In this document: positions 27,651-39,225 of the stretch, in pieces
Numbering within the stretch: position 1 is the stretch's first letter
Layout of the letters: every line of letters begins with the position of its first letter
Assembly: GCA_014529385.2 (NCBI GenBank)
Contig: CM043942.1
Span: 19,667,991 to 19,731,990 of the forward strand
Length of the DNA: 64,000 nt
Origin: Adiantum capillus-veneris
Lineage: Eukaryota > Streptophyta > Polypodiopsida > Polypodiales > Pteridaceae
Reading direction: 5' to 3'
Program-made: the position numbers and the translations under genes
Notes under the pieces: model-generated
Told to the model about the DNA's origin: nothing
Database searches by the model: none
The model's input: the letters and a program-made list of their open reading frames with translations, nothing else

Positions 27651-29336
27651 AAATGAGTATTCTCCATCTCTCCATCCACCTTCAAATGCAGGCTTTTCTT
27701 CTTAGCAAAGCATTTCACATTATCCTATTAAAAAGGTTGCTAGCCACGAGGTCCTTTCATCCTTAAAGTCCATACAATACACTGTCAACCAACACCTCTA
27801 CACTACTATCTCTTGTAACCACATAAAGCACGAGGTTTTGCCAGCCATTTGATAATTAGTGCAATGCTACACTATTATATCCCACTACAAAGAACACGAA
27901 GTCACCACTCCTCCCTTTCATGATATGATCCTGTTTGGACAATTCAACCCATTACCTTGAATGGGGAACTTTTGCAAATTCTAGGGAAGCTCCTTGCTCC
28001 TAAATTTGAAATGCACGCAAGACTCATGCAAGTTGAGACCATGTTGCACAAACATACCACCAATTTGGAAGGATTAACATGTATCTAAAACAACATAAAG
28101 ATAGACATGAAAAGGTGTGCTTTCTTTCTTCATTCATAGTACTTTTATTCTATGACCTTGAGATCTTAAACAAAGTATATGTGGAAGAAAAGTTGACACA
28201 ATCATGGAAAATCTGGAATTTGTTTATGCTAGTCATGGCCCTACAATTATAGTTAGAGTACATTAATACCTTTAGACTTGCTTGTTGGTTGAAGGGGTGT
28301 CTTTTTAGAGCTCTTTCTTCATCATAGTTGGTCAAACAAGGTGCTAGACTTGAACTACCAGGAGCTCTAAATGATTACCATGCTACTTCAATAATATTTA
28401 ACAAATTAGCAATGCACATCATATAGCACAATGATCGTTGCAGCACTAAAGTGACGCCATAAAATTGACATGCATACATCGATAAGTACATGAGTATCAA
28501 GAAACTCACAAAATAATATTATAATAACCGATCTTATGATAGAAAATTAAGCCACAACAAGCGTATAAAATGTCGCCAAGGGTTAAAGAGGGCACGCTAC
28601 ATGTGCTACCATTAAGGGTTGGCCATGCTAGAGTTGTAGATGAAGTGGAAAAATGCATTCATGGCATGCATGACATCATTCAATATTATTTGAAATTCAA
28701 ATTCTCAAGATTCCCTAATGAGAACATGGAAGAGGGTCTTGTTGTTACTTGATTATAACAATATGGGCACACAGTATGTAGATAAGGTCAAGGGAATGAC
28801 TAAAGCAATTCTAATATGGACAATCCTCAAATTTTCCCATACCAATGGCTATATAATCACAGTCAATATACATATCAGCTATTAGAATATTCCATTAGTC
28901 AATGAAATGGTCATTGGTCCCAAAGTATACTCTCTTCTCAGATGCAATAATTGCATCTTTAAAAGAATAGACCTAGAGCTACTTGACAAGGGCCTACATT
29001 AAACACGTTGTTATAAAGATTAATGGTCCAAGAATGGTACTTATATCATTATAGATGCTGCGCCCAACTATAAGGAGGCATGTTGTCCACCCAAAAGAAG
29101 TATAAGGAATCGATACTTTTATCTTGTGCCACACACATATCACACATTATTTCTAAAGACACAAGAAAGCATTATGGGAGGCACACATTATTGAATGGGA
29201 ACATGACAGTTTTTATACATGCTTTCTTCTGCAGCAAGTGCCTAACTAAGACACTTCAATTAATTTGTGTAACCAGGTTTGCGAGAGTCTTTTATGTTCT
29301 AGGTAAATTGCAAGCCATGCCACCTACTCTTAACAC
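27651..29336. other. No gene recognised
   Basis: AT-rich sequence with short frames only. Decayed retroelement sequence is likely, but no motif supports a family. Confidence 0.4.
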
Positions 29337-29536
29337 TATGAGAGGAAAAGACGTGAATTGTTGCTATTACCGCGTAATAACAAATAGAAAAGGGGAGAGA
29401 AAAAATGTGTATGCGGTAATAGATGCGGTAATTTCTGCGACAATGGTTTGTCATCGATATGCACGGTAACAAATGCAAAAATATATCTGCAACTATTACC
29501 ACGTCTATCGTTGTGTCTATTACCGCTAAACAGCTA

Positions 29537-29606
29537 TTCAAAAGTGAAGGTGCTCATTTGGGCCACCCAATTTTTGATGGCCCAAATGAGCACCTTTATT
29601 TTTGAC
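29537..29606. repeat. Strong hairpin, possible transposon terminus pair
   Basis: The arm AAGGTGCTCATTTGGGCCA (29547-29565) has a perfect 19-base complement at 29578-29596 around a 12-base loop. Complementarity continues imperfectly to about 29 bases per arm. The left neighbour (29350-29530) repeats ATTACCGC-type motifs several times. It could be two transposon ends abutting, or a fold-back element. Confidence 0.7.
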
Positions 29607-29949
29607 CTGCATAAAACATATGAAACATCAATTGTTTTTTGGAAAAGTGTAAACAAAAAAATAAATAATAAAATTTGAATATAACTTACCTTGACCGTAT
29701 TTATAGTCCAAAAGTCCAACTATTAAAAAAGTTACAAATAAGAGGGCATTCTAGTTCAGCTGTGTATATACATATGAACATAAAGTTTTTCTTGTGCCAC
29801 ATTGGCACTTTAAGAGAGGACTAAAAATAAGTTTCTATCTATCCAAGTCCTCCTCCTCCTCCTCCAGAGGCACGTACATTTGATTTCTACATGAACGAAA
29901 ACCAAATTAAACAAATTAATAACTGTAAACAATCAAACTAATATGATTT

Positions 29950-30620
29950 GCTAAGACTTACCACCTGTAGAGATCCAAACGCCGAGTCAAATTTCTCTCA
30001 AGAGATGTGATGGTTCTTCAACAACCATCACCAGATTTCACATTCTATGTGACTCTCTTGAAACTTGACCATCTCTCTGGTTGGTCGACTTAGAGTGATA
30101 TTTTCCTAAGTTAGCAACAACAAAAGCATTTCATAAACTAAAGCCTAACTAGTTTACATAATTTAGTGAAACCTACATATTTATCTTTCCACGTTGCTTT
30201 GCCTCCCGAACCATAGTGTGTGGGAGTTTGGCTGGCCCGAGCTTCGTTTTGTTGTCTATAGAATGAGCCCGTTGCAGCTTGTTCGTCCTTTTCCTACAAG
30301 GCCCACTCCCACTCCACATATGTCATGTTGCCTTTGTGATAGCTCCGGTCTGGATCTCTAAGCTGGTTGGAGATTGCACGCCGTACACTTGACTGCTTGT
30401 TTTTCAAATATGTTCTAATTAAGACCTCCATACAAAAAATTCTCATTGGCGATGTTTGGGTATCGAGCATACAATGCGTTCTCAATGTAGCGTGCATGAT
30501 CAGGCTATTAGTCTAAACTTTACAAAACCATTCTTATACGTCGAGTGTATAAGAATGTGAAGATGGTATCAAAACACGCCTGCTCTTTGTTGTCCTAAAG
30601 TCTATTTTCTTGTCATGTTT
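29950..30620 (-). pseudogene. Decayed DNA-transposon gene fragment (uncertain)
   Basis: The minus strand from 30497 reads VLIRTYLKNKQSSVRRAISN, QLRDPDRSYHKGNMTYVEWE and, after a stop, further text with GSFYRQQNEARASQTPTHYG and GGKATWKDKYV. A GT at about 30175 and downstream text suggest splicing. The RSYHKG..MTYVEWEWAL and YGSGGKATWK patterns looked like plant DNA-transposon proteins to me, but I cannot name the family. In-frame stops are present. Confidence 0.25.
30529..30557. repeat. Short perfect hairpin
   Basis: CATTCTTATAC and GTATAAGAATG are perfect complements separated by seven bases. Confidence 0.8.
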
Positions 30621-30639
30621 TACTCTATAGTAACATCCA

Positions 30640-31464
30640 TGCGCGTCTGGCATGAGTGGGTTAGTATCCTCATCCTCTGCATCTAGGGCGACACACTCTA
30701 AAATGGGAGACTCTATCCCCCCCCCCCCCCCCCCTCCCCTCCACTACCAAAACAAGCAAAGCCACAGGATCCCTCGCCGCTCCACCTCTGTTGGTGCTTG
30801 CTCGCATGAGATGAACATTGACACACACTGCCATAAGAAGTGCGTCGACAATGTTCGGGTAAAACATGAGTGGAATGGAGTGGCATGGGGCCCTGTGATG
30901 GAAGGGGAATGGGAGCTTGCAATGGAAAAGGAGTAGCTCAGTAAGACGGGACCGTAGAAGGAGGTGTCATTCGTGCAAGGCTCTAGATGTAAGGAGTCTC
31001 TCCCAGGTGTGGACTACTGAGGAAGGCAGTAGGCTCGAAGCTGCTGCAGAGTGTAACGGCCAAACAATATAAAGAGAGTGCCCACTAGAGGTCTAGGTCT
31101 ACCACTGGTGGAGGAACCTGGGTAGATGGACCCACACCTCCAAAGGTGTAGGAGGGCCATGCCTATGACTATCAAAGAGAAACCTACACTCATGCTCACA
31201 AAAAACTAGCTACATATGAGCTTAATGTCTCTGTTTGGACCTACCGCCTCAAAATTCCAGTCCACTGGAGGCGATATCCACCCTGGATGGGAGCCCATCT
31301 GGGATGTGAACCAACCAAAAGAAGAATGTGATTGTTGCTCCCCACCAGGTGGTCTCTCGCCTGACATCTACATTACAGGTTGATAATTATCAAAACCTAA
31401 CGCTATATCTAACATACATACTTCTACATGCGTACATCCAGGCCTTTCTTTTCATCCAAACATA
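30640..31464. other. No gene recognised; C18 tract
   Basis: A C homopolymer at 30717-30734 is followed by moderately GC-rich text. The frames around the C tract (30652-30936 + and 30670-30922 -) have poly-Pro or poly-Gly and no motif. Confidence 0.4.
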
Positions 31465-31870
31465 TGTATAGAGAGGGTAGGGATAGACGAAGACTAAAAT
31501 TTTGGTTACTACTTCTCTCAACCTTCAAAAAATGCACTCAAGTAACTACACCCGTGGTTTAGAATATTGTTTTATTGCAAAGAGTAGTGGAGTGGATTTA
31601 GCAGTGCTAAGTTGGCACCGGTTCCTATCGAGCTTGCTAATAGCTCAATAATGGTTAAGCCATCGGCAAGCCTAAAAAGACTCTATTTTTAAGACCATAG
31701 TTCTTGATGGGGTCCCTTCAACCCTGTAAACAGGCATGCCAATAGAGATACTAAATCCCAGTCCCACTTACTCTATTGCAATGAGCAACTCCAACCTTTT
31801 ATAGATTAAATGAGTGCATATCTTCTTAAGTAGAGAGGAATGAAACCTAAGCTCTAGTTTCCCTCTTTCT
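31465..31870 (-). mobile_element. Relic of a Ty3/gypsy 5' leader
   Basis: The reverse complement shares many blocks in order with the element 1 leader (4010-4340). Examples are GTAAGTGGGACTGGG (GTAAGTGGAACTGGG in element 1), TCTTAAAAATAGAGTC, TTTTTAGGCTTGCC and CGGGTGTAGTTACTTGAG. At its 5' edge GGAAACTAGAGC stands where element 1 has GGTATCAGAGC, a decayed PBS. No gag follows downstream on the minus strand before 31465. Confidence 0.6.
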
Positions 31871-32013
31871 CCACCCCTTTCCCTCCCTCTCTCTCCCTCT
31901 TTCCCTCTCTCTCCCTCTCCCTCTCTCCCTCTTTTCCTCTCTCTCTCCCTCTTTCCTCTCTTTTTCTCTCTCTCCCTCTTTTTCTTCTCTTTCTCTACCT
32001 CCCTCTCTCCCCC

Positions 32014-32107
<94 letters not shown>
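31871..32107. repeat. CT-rich low-complexity block with C34 and (TC)n
   Basis: Pyrimidine-rich text (31860-32014), a C tract (32015-32048), then (TC)n to 32107. It lies where the LTR of the decayed leader at 31465-31870 would be expected. Confidence 0.9.
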
Positions 32108-32110
<3 letters not shown>

Positions 32111-32242
32111 GCCCCCTGAGTAAGGTAAAGGGAAAGATACATCAGAAAAATTTGAAGGACCATTAGCTCAAGGGTCAACAAAGGTAGTGGTTAAGCCATC
32201 AGAAAGTGAACTATCATTGCTCTCTTAATTGGTCACGATATT

Positions 32243-32832
32243 TGTTGGAACTAGCTTAGAGATAGAATTCTACATAAGGATCCCAAAACACAATCTCAAT
32301 ACAAAGACACAATGGAAGTGGAAGCAAGGCAAGGGACAACACCTTCATTACTCTTCTTAAGAATTCATGATAAGCTATATTCTATGTAGAAGAAGAAGCT
32401 CCTATTGTAGTTTCACATTGATACTCTTACTGACTTGCATCATTTTACTTATGATTATCTCATGATAACATTCAATAGTAATGATAATGATGCAAAGTCA
32501 ATAGAAGCTAGATATATTTCCACTATTCAAATAGGATAGGACAATATAGTCAATGTTTTGGTAAAATTAAGTTGAAGTTATGGATTTTGTTGGCTTTCAC
32601 ACCCACAGTCAAACCCCCTAGTTTAGAATTTATGTGGATCATGTATCTGCCTTTATAAAGGCACACATAAGAGGTGTGTGTAAGCAAGTAACTTGTGAAT
32701 GTGTGTGCGTGTGCGTGTGTGTGTGCGCGCGTGTAACATGTAAGGTGCATGTGACAAGCTAGCATATAAAAAACTCTTTGTAATCTTATTTTTGTGCAAT
32801 AATCAACTTAGTTTGCGTCTACATTATTGTAC

Positions 32833-32882
<50 letters not shown>

Positions 32883-32955
32883 GGCTAGATCTTAAGGTCT
32901 CTTGGGATAGTTTCCTACGATGTTAATACTCTCTTCTTCTTGTTCTTCTTCTTAT

Positions 32956-32989
<34 letters not shown>

Positions 32990-33057
32990 TTACATTAACC
33001 TTTACAAGCATGCCACTTCCATGAATGACACACTTATCTACCCTCCTTAACTCTGCA
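32243..33057 (+). repeat. LTR of a copia-type element
   Basis: An 815-bp block starts TGTTGGAACTAGC and ends CTCTGCA, directly before a PBS-like GGTATCAGAGC. It contains (GT)n near 32702-32734 and two (CT)n arrays (32838-32880, 32957-32987). No second copy of this LTR was found in the window, so its limits rest on the TG start and the PBS. Confidence 0.55.
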
Positions 33058-33060
33058 TGC

Positions 33061-33073
33061 GGTATCAGAGCAT
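33061..33073 (+). other. Primer-binding site
   Basis: CGGTATCAGAGC follows the LTR end. It is the initiator tRNA-Met type with one changed base at its start. Confidence 0.7.
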
Positions 33074-34380
33074 GGCTTAGATTAGCATTTTGTAATCTAT
33101 GTAGATCCTAGGCATCCTCACTATTCTAGATTGCAATGGACCTCTCTCTCTTAGCCATTGTAATTTCCATTCATAACTCCCATGCATTGCATAATAACAC
33201 TAGCACTAATTACACTCTCTATTAATTGTTAATTAGTCAAGCCTTGAGCATGTTCTTGGAGTAGTTCCTTGAGCCACTACTCTTCTTGGTCTAATTGAGG
33301 CTATTTTGAATGTGTATTGCAATGTGATCTATTTTTCTTTCAATTTTAGTTATTGTTTTTGGGCTTGAATTAAGTAAAAAAACCTAAATCTTGCTTCAAT
33401 TATTCAAGTTTTCATGCTGGTAGCCCCTTAAAATAATTCAATTACAATCCTCAAGTGCCCCTTTTGGTGTAGGTTAGAGCCCCTAATTGTCTACTTAATC
33501 GTGTGTGTGTGTGTGCGCGCGCGTGTGTGTCTTAGAGGAAAATTAAACTTCAATGCATTCGGAATGTTGTTTGGCGGGTCCTTCTCTAACAAAAGGCCAA
33601 AATGTTTTCAATGGGGGACTTTGAAACAACCATCACCCATCCCCAAGTGGCTCCATCCACCACCCACTTATTCATCATCTCTCAGAGTGCTATTCATCTA
33701 GTGGCACTCCTTATCCACCACATCGTCATCTTTAAAAGTCCCTTGCATGCCCCCATAGTGCCATGATCAACTATCCCCGGCTAGCCTCTACTTTGCATCC
33801 CTCGCTTGCTATAGACCCACACACTAGTACTCTTGGTTTCCCTCCTTAAGAATCATCATCCCTTTCCATTGTTTGAAGCAGGCTCTTCTTCTTCAACTAT
33901 GCTATTGTTCCATATTCTCACTTTGCTTGCCCACCCCAATCGCATCGTAGGCACACCCCCCCTTACATCATCCTACTCCCTTGGACCTTCTCACCCTCAA
34001 CCATTGTATTTACACCTACAATAACCTCAAAACTTACAATCAAGACATCCTCCCTAGCTATCACCCTCGGAGTCCCAAACGAGATACACCGGACTACTCT
34101 ACTTTAGTATGTCAAGGCAACAACCATCACCTGTCTTCCCATTGCGCTTATCTCAACCATTCACACCTCCAGCCTCCTCATCATCATCCTCAGCTCATTA
34201 CCCTCAATTGGGTCTGTATTTCTACCACCATCTAGCACCGCATGCTCTAGAAAAGGTTCTCAAGCTGATTCAACTGCTCGAGTAGCTACCCCTCTGCTCA
34301 GCCCACTTAAGGGGGTCGGTCCCACCATATCAAACCCCCCTTAAGCCTCACAACAACTACATCCTATTCACACCAAGAGA
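33074..34380. other. Leader and decayed gag region, no clear frame
   Basis: It includes (GT)n(GC)n at about 33500-33530 and a Pro/His-rich, C-rich stretch at 33620-34330. No gag motif is convincing until after 34390. Confidence 0.4.
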
Positions 34381-34389
34381 GAAATAGAG

Positions 34390-35534
34390 AAGAATATTAT
34401 ATCGTTTGAATCACATTAAACATTTGAGATCACCTACCTTTTCTTGAAGAATTTTCAATTTTCCATTCAAAGTTCAAAATAACTTCAAAGGCTTCTCTGT
34501 ATCTTCAATTGGGATGACTGTTCTTGTGATAATTGGCGAGATTCATACTAGACTTTTGCTAGCACTTGGAGACTTATGAACCAAGGAAATCCAGAAGTTT
34601 TCAATTTTGTGCATTATGCACAATGTTGTTGCAAGAGTCTCTTTCTAAAAAAACAGGGCTAAATAGCGTGCAATTGAATATGATTTTATTGCTGCTCAAA
34701 GAAAAAGTGGTAACAACAATGTAACCACTTTTCATGGTTCTTCTATTAGTGGAAAATATTTTATTCCTAATGGTTCTGTTGGCAGCACTTCATCTAGGAA
34801 TTCTGGTGATATAAGGGAAAAAAGAAGATGCGTTGCCATTATTTTAAAGCTAATGATCACTTGATCAAGGAGTGTCTAAAATTGAAGGAAAAAGAGGCTG
34901 AGAAGAAAGAGACTGGATGAACTACATAGTCCAATACAAGTGCAACTATTGTAGAGTCGTTTGTGAAAGGAGATTGTGATGGTAATGTGTGCAGAGTGGG
35001 ATTTTAATGCAGAGTGAACTTATGATCCTACTATCCATGTTGCATGCATGCCAGTTGCTACAGATTCACATGTGTGGTATTTTGACAGTGGTGCTACAAA
35101 GCACATTACCTCACATCGTGATTTGTTTACTTTTCTTTAGTGTACCCCTCATGGTTATATATTAAATCACTTATGCAAACAATGCCTCTTATCCCGTTCA
35201 GGGAGTTGGAAAGACTGTGCTTACTACTACAATTGGCAATTCTTTCACAATTGTTGATGTATTGTATGTACCTGGGATCAAGAAGAATCTTTTGTCTGTA
35301 TCTGCACTTGCTAGAGTTGGTCTTGTAGTCAAATTTGTGGATGATAGATATATAGTACATGATCTCAATTTTGGTGATGAAATTGTTGCATTTGGCATTT
35401 TATGTTGTGGGTTGTATAAGATCACTTTGTATGAAAAGTGTGGGCAAAAATTTTCAAATGTTGTTGGGATTCAAAGGCTGTTTCAGATGCAAAACTTTGG
35501 CGTGAACATCTTGGGCATTTAAATTTTTCCCGTT
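34390..35534 (+). pseudogene. Ty1/copia gag end and protease, truncated
   Basis: A decayed zinc knuckle near 34830 reads RCHYFKANDHLIKECLKL, with the second cysteine changed to phenylalanine. The protease at about 35070-35130 has WYFDSGATKHITSHRDLFTF, the canonical DSGA catalytic site. After a stop and frame change, 35217-35522 gives TIVDVLYVPGIKKNLLSVSA. The start of the GAG-pre-integrase domain (LWREHLGHLNF) follows and the match stops at 35534. Integrase and RT are absent; a new sequence, probably the 5' end of element 3, begins at 35537. Confidence 0.75.
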
Positions 35535-35536
35535 AG

Positions 35537-38411
35537 TGTTAGCAGTAAGCTAACTTGGATAACGTTTTTCAGAGCTTTTATTGTAAAAACACTTATTATT
35601 TTGATGAATTGAATGTTTAACTCTTACTTTTTAGATAAACAGTGTAATTGATGAGCTTGGGCTACAAGCTTCCAGATTGTATCAACCTATCTCTAGTTAG
35701 AGCTCCCAGATTATTAGTTTTGACCACAAATCCCTTGGCTAAGTTATAAAAACCAAATTTTGTAAGTTTTTGGATAATAGAACACAGCGTGTGCTAACGG
35801 CGCCCACTTCTCTCCTTATCGTGCTTCCTACTCCCTTCCCAGTTATCACATTGCAGTGTCGTCTGTTGCGTTGCAACCGCAGGTAAGAGCTCTACGCATT
35901 GACGTAAGCATTTCATGGTAATCCGTAGCTTTTGGCGGCGCCGTCCCATGGACTAATTTCATCATAAGTAGGAATTAAGCTTAAAAATCATAAAATAAGT
36001 ATAGACGAGATATTGGGGCATTATTGCTAAGCATTTAGATGCATTCTGGGTCCAAAATGACTAGGTCAAAAACTCACTGTTGTTAATAATCATGATTTTT
36101 TCACTTTACCTAAGGTGAGAATTGAGACCATCAACATGTGTTCTTAGGTCTTATAAACATGTCCTAGAAGTTTTGTAACGTTTGGATGTCATTTGATGTT
36201 GTAACGGTTATGATTTGTTCGCCGATTAGCGACTAGATTTTGGTGATTTCGGTCATTTGGGTGTAACTTGAGTTAGATGCAAGTTGTCTGTTGTTTTCCA
36301 GAAGATTGACAACCTCTTGTAGCCTCTATGCACTAGTCGAGTCAGCTTCGTCCCATGGATTGACAATTATATTCATGGTTCTCGCTATGTCTGCAATAAG
36401 ATAGGAGTGATATTAGCTGCCGAGGATCGAAGAGACCTAAACTAGGGAAAAACACGAGTGTCTTCTGTAGTTGTCCTTTAACTTCCTCTAGGATCACCTA
36501 GAGTCAAAACTTTCTTTTTAAAATCGCATAGCTTAAGATTGTCATCTTTTGCTGTGTAGAGGTAGCTGGGAAGTAGGTTGTACTTGCTAAGTACCTTTTA
36601 GGATTGTAGGACTGTAGGATTAGATTGGGATTTTAAGAATGATTGATGGAAGAGACATGTCTTGAGATCAAGGCTCAAATAACCATAAAAAACAAGAAAA
36701 GGAGTGTTTCTGGACACTTTCCACAACCTCATTGCAATAGAATCTAGGAGTAGGGTAAGTAGAATCCGAGGTGGGATATGAGAACATTGCTCTCTCCAAA
36801 AGAATCAATTGTGAGTCATTTATGTGAAGTTGCAGAATTTCAGGTCTATGGCTAGAAACAACACCAAAAGACTGTCAACCACTGAATCCGGCTGGAGATT
36901 ATGCTTTTAAAGTTGTATAAACCAGTGGATAAGCTTAAGGATGCATCTAAAGTAAATTTTCAAGAGTTTGTAAAAACTCATATTATTTACTTTTTCTTGA
37001 CATTTTAGGCCAAATTAAGTTTTGACTTGACTCAGGGGCTTAAAATTTATCATAAAAAGACTGTCCACTACAAAAGTTGAAAAAAGTGTTCATTTTAGGC
37101 CAAAAGTAAATAATTGCGATTATTTACTTTCATCTCAAAAGTGACCAAGGTTGATACCAGAGACTCTATGCATGTGTACAAACATCTTTTGTAAAGGCAC
37201 ATGATCACCAAACTGACGAAAACCTTGATAAACACTGAAATCTGTACTGATTGTCGAGAACTTGAGTATGAATTGGGAAAATTTTGCTCAAACTTAGTGA
37301 AACTTTGCTCAAACTTAGTGAAACTTGACTCAGGGGCTTATATTGAAGTGTTAAATAAATGTACATGCTTTGTTTACCAGAAAGATGTAAAAACTTATCA
37401 GAAGTAAATAATGACAATTATTTACTTTTGTTAAATTTCTCAATTTTTTTGACCAACCCAACATACCACTAGTTTAGCACGTTATAGTAAGCACACAAAT
37501 CAAATTTGGTAAGATTTGGATCATGGAGTGAAAATTATGGCCAATTTGTAAAATTAGTCTCTGCAGACACAAAATTGTTGATCATTTGAATAGGAATTAT
37601 CCAAACTTTATGAAACTGGGCTAGGGAGCTTAAGTTGAGTTGCTTAACCATTTTGTGTCAATATTGTGGAAAAAAATTGCATAAAATACCAGGAGTATAT
37701 AATCACGATTATTTACAATTTCTAGAAAATCGGACAATTTTGCACATTTGAGTATACCCCAAGGTCAAGCATATCAAGTAGACCACAACAATCAAATTTG
37801 GTGAAATTTGGATCACAAAAGTGAGACTTAAGCCAAATTCTTGAAAATTGAGTCTACAGACATGAAACAGTTGATAACTTGGACAAATTTTGCTCAAACT
37901 CAGTGAAACTTGTCCAGAAACCTTAACAAGTTGAATACTTGGCAAAACAAGCCAACAAGTGAAAACGTTTGAGAAAAGTAAATATTCACGATTATTTACT
38001 TCTGATACAGAGAGATAGAATTTTGGACTTTTGAGCTTGTACAGTGTTTGAACAACATAATACATGGCCACTGGTCAATTTTGGGTTCAACTGCATCCAA
38101 ATTAGTACATGTTCACTCAGTTTCCAAGTTGTAGATTAGTCCTTTGGATTTTTGCAAAAATAGAATTTGAAAGTCTCAATTGTTGACTCACTTAGCTCAA
38201 ATTAAAGTGATACACATAGACTAGTCACAATACTTAGCAGAAATTGTACAGTCTTTGTGGAAGAATAACTAACTTGATTAAACTGATAGAGGAATCAGGT
38301 TGCAGACAAGGAATTGAAAGCTTGACAGGAGTTGCAATCAATTCAAGTGGAAGAAACTAATAACAAGTCAATCTGACGGTAAGTACTCTAGCTAGGGCTT
38401 CGCAAGTCTAC
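35537..38411 (+). other. 5' region of element 3: LTR/leader with palindromic repeats
   Basis: TGTTAGCAGTAAGC starts where the copia relic is cut, a plausible LTR start, but it does not match the 3' LTR start at 47904, so the 5' LTR is not proven. From about 36960 to 38010 a unit of about 290 bp recurs. Each unit holds an inverted repeat GTAAATAA..TTATTTAC or a variant, at 37107, 37404, 37690 and 37979. Units also share TTTTGCTCAAACT-AGTGAAACTT and AAATTTGGT-A-ATTTGGATCA blocks. No coding was seen. Confidence 0.6.
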
Positions 38412-39122
38412 ATGAACCTTAGATCTGGTCGTATACTAGCAAACCAAGAAATATTTGGAGAGACCTCTAGTAGAGTATCCACGGAAGAGAGTGTGAATCA
38501 AGGCGATCATGTGGACACTATCTTTGAAGAAGTCTCAACACTTGTTCAGAATCAACATCTGAAATGTCTTCCTATTCGACTCATTCAGAAACAGGAACAA
38601 CAGTGCGGTATATGCACATACTCACCTTTTATAAGACTAATGGTCATGGAGCTCAAGTATACCTAGATCCTAATGAAGAGTATGCCATTTGCATTGATGA
38701 CCATGGCATAGAGTTTGAAGAGGAACTCATGGTAAACAAACAAGGAAAAATGTGTATGGGAACTCAGTATTTGCAAGTACAAAACCTTGATGTGATAGAC
38801 AAATGGGGGCTAGAAGTAAATGCCATAATTCCAGATATGGCAGAAAAATAAGGACCATCGATCTTAGAATTCGAGGGATACGATCAAGTTTATTGGAAGC
38901 CTTTGAAACAGCTTAGCATGGATAATCCTAGGATTGGAGTCTATTGTTGGGAGGATAGTAGCGTCAAAGATCTTCTATGGACTTCTCATTCCAAATCAGG
39001 ACAGTTAACACCCATGAAGATCATCTATATCTTCATAAGCAAAGACAAGGGCTCAAAAAATCTACCAAGCTACCTATTTAGGGATTTTTATAACAATAAC
39101 TTTGTTATTTATGATGAGTCCT
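38412..39122 (+). pseudogene. Element 3 N-terminal protein region
   Basis: The start MNLRSGRILANQ is the best candidate and resembles gypsy gag starts of the MxTRSG kind. A frame change near 38600 continues with YLDPNEEYAICIDDHGIEFE, VNKQGKMCMGTQYLQVQNLD and YWKPLKQLSMDNPRIGVYCW, up to a stop after NFVIYDES. No known domain was recognised. The region precedes gag in the same strand and spacing, so it is probably the N-terminus of the polyprotein. Confidence 0.5.
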
Positions 39123-39225
39123 GAGGAGGTGGAACAAACCAAATACCAAGGGTACTCCGTAAGAGACTGGATATTGGGCCAAGGACAAGAAACTATTCTA
39201 AGAGAGGAACTCCTCAAGAGATCTT

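Noticed and set aside
30652-30936. Frames across the C18 tract
   Set aside because: Poly-Pro or poly-Gly products of a homopolymer, with no motif.
35537-36000. 5' LTR of element 3 starting TGTTAGCAGTAAGC
   Set aside because: It does not match the 3' LTR start TGTTGGATGTTAATG, and no PBS was found downstream, so it is described only as the 5' region and not called an LTR.
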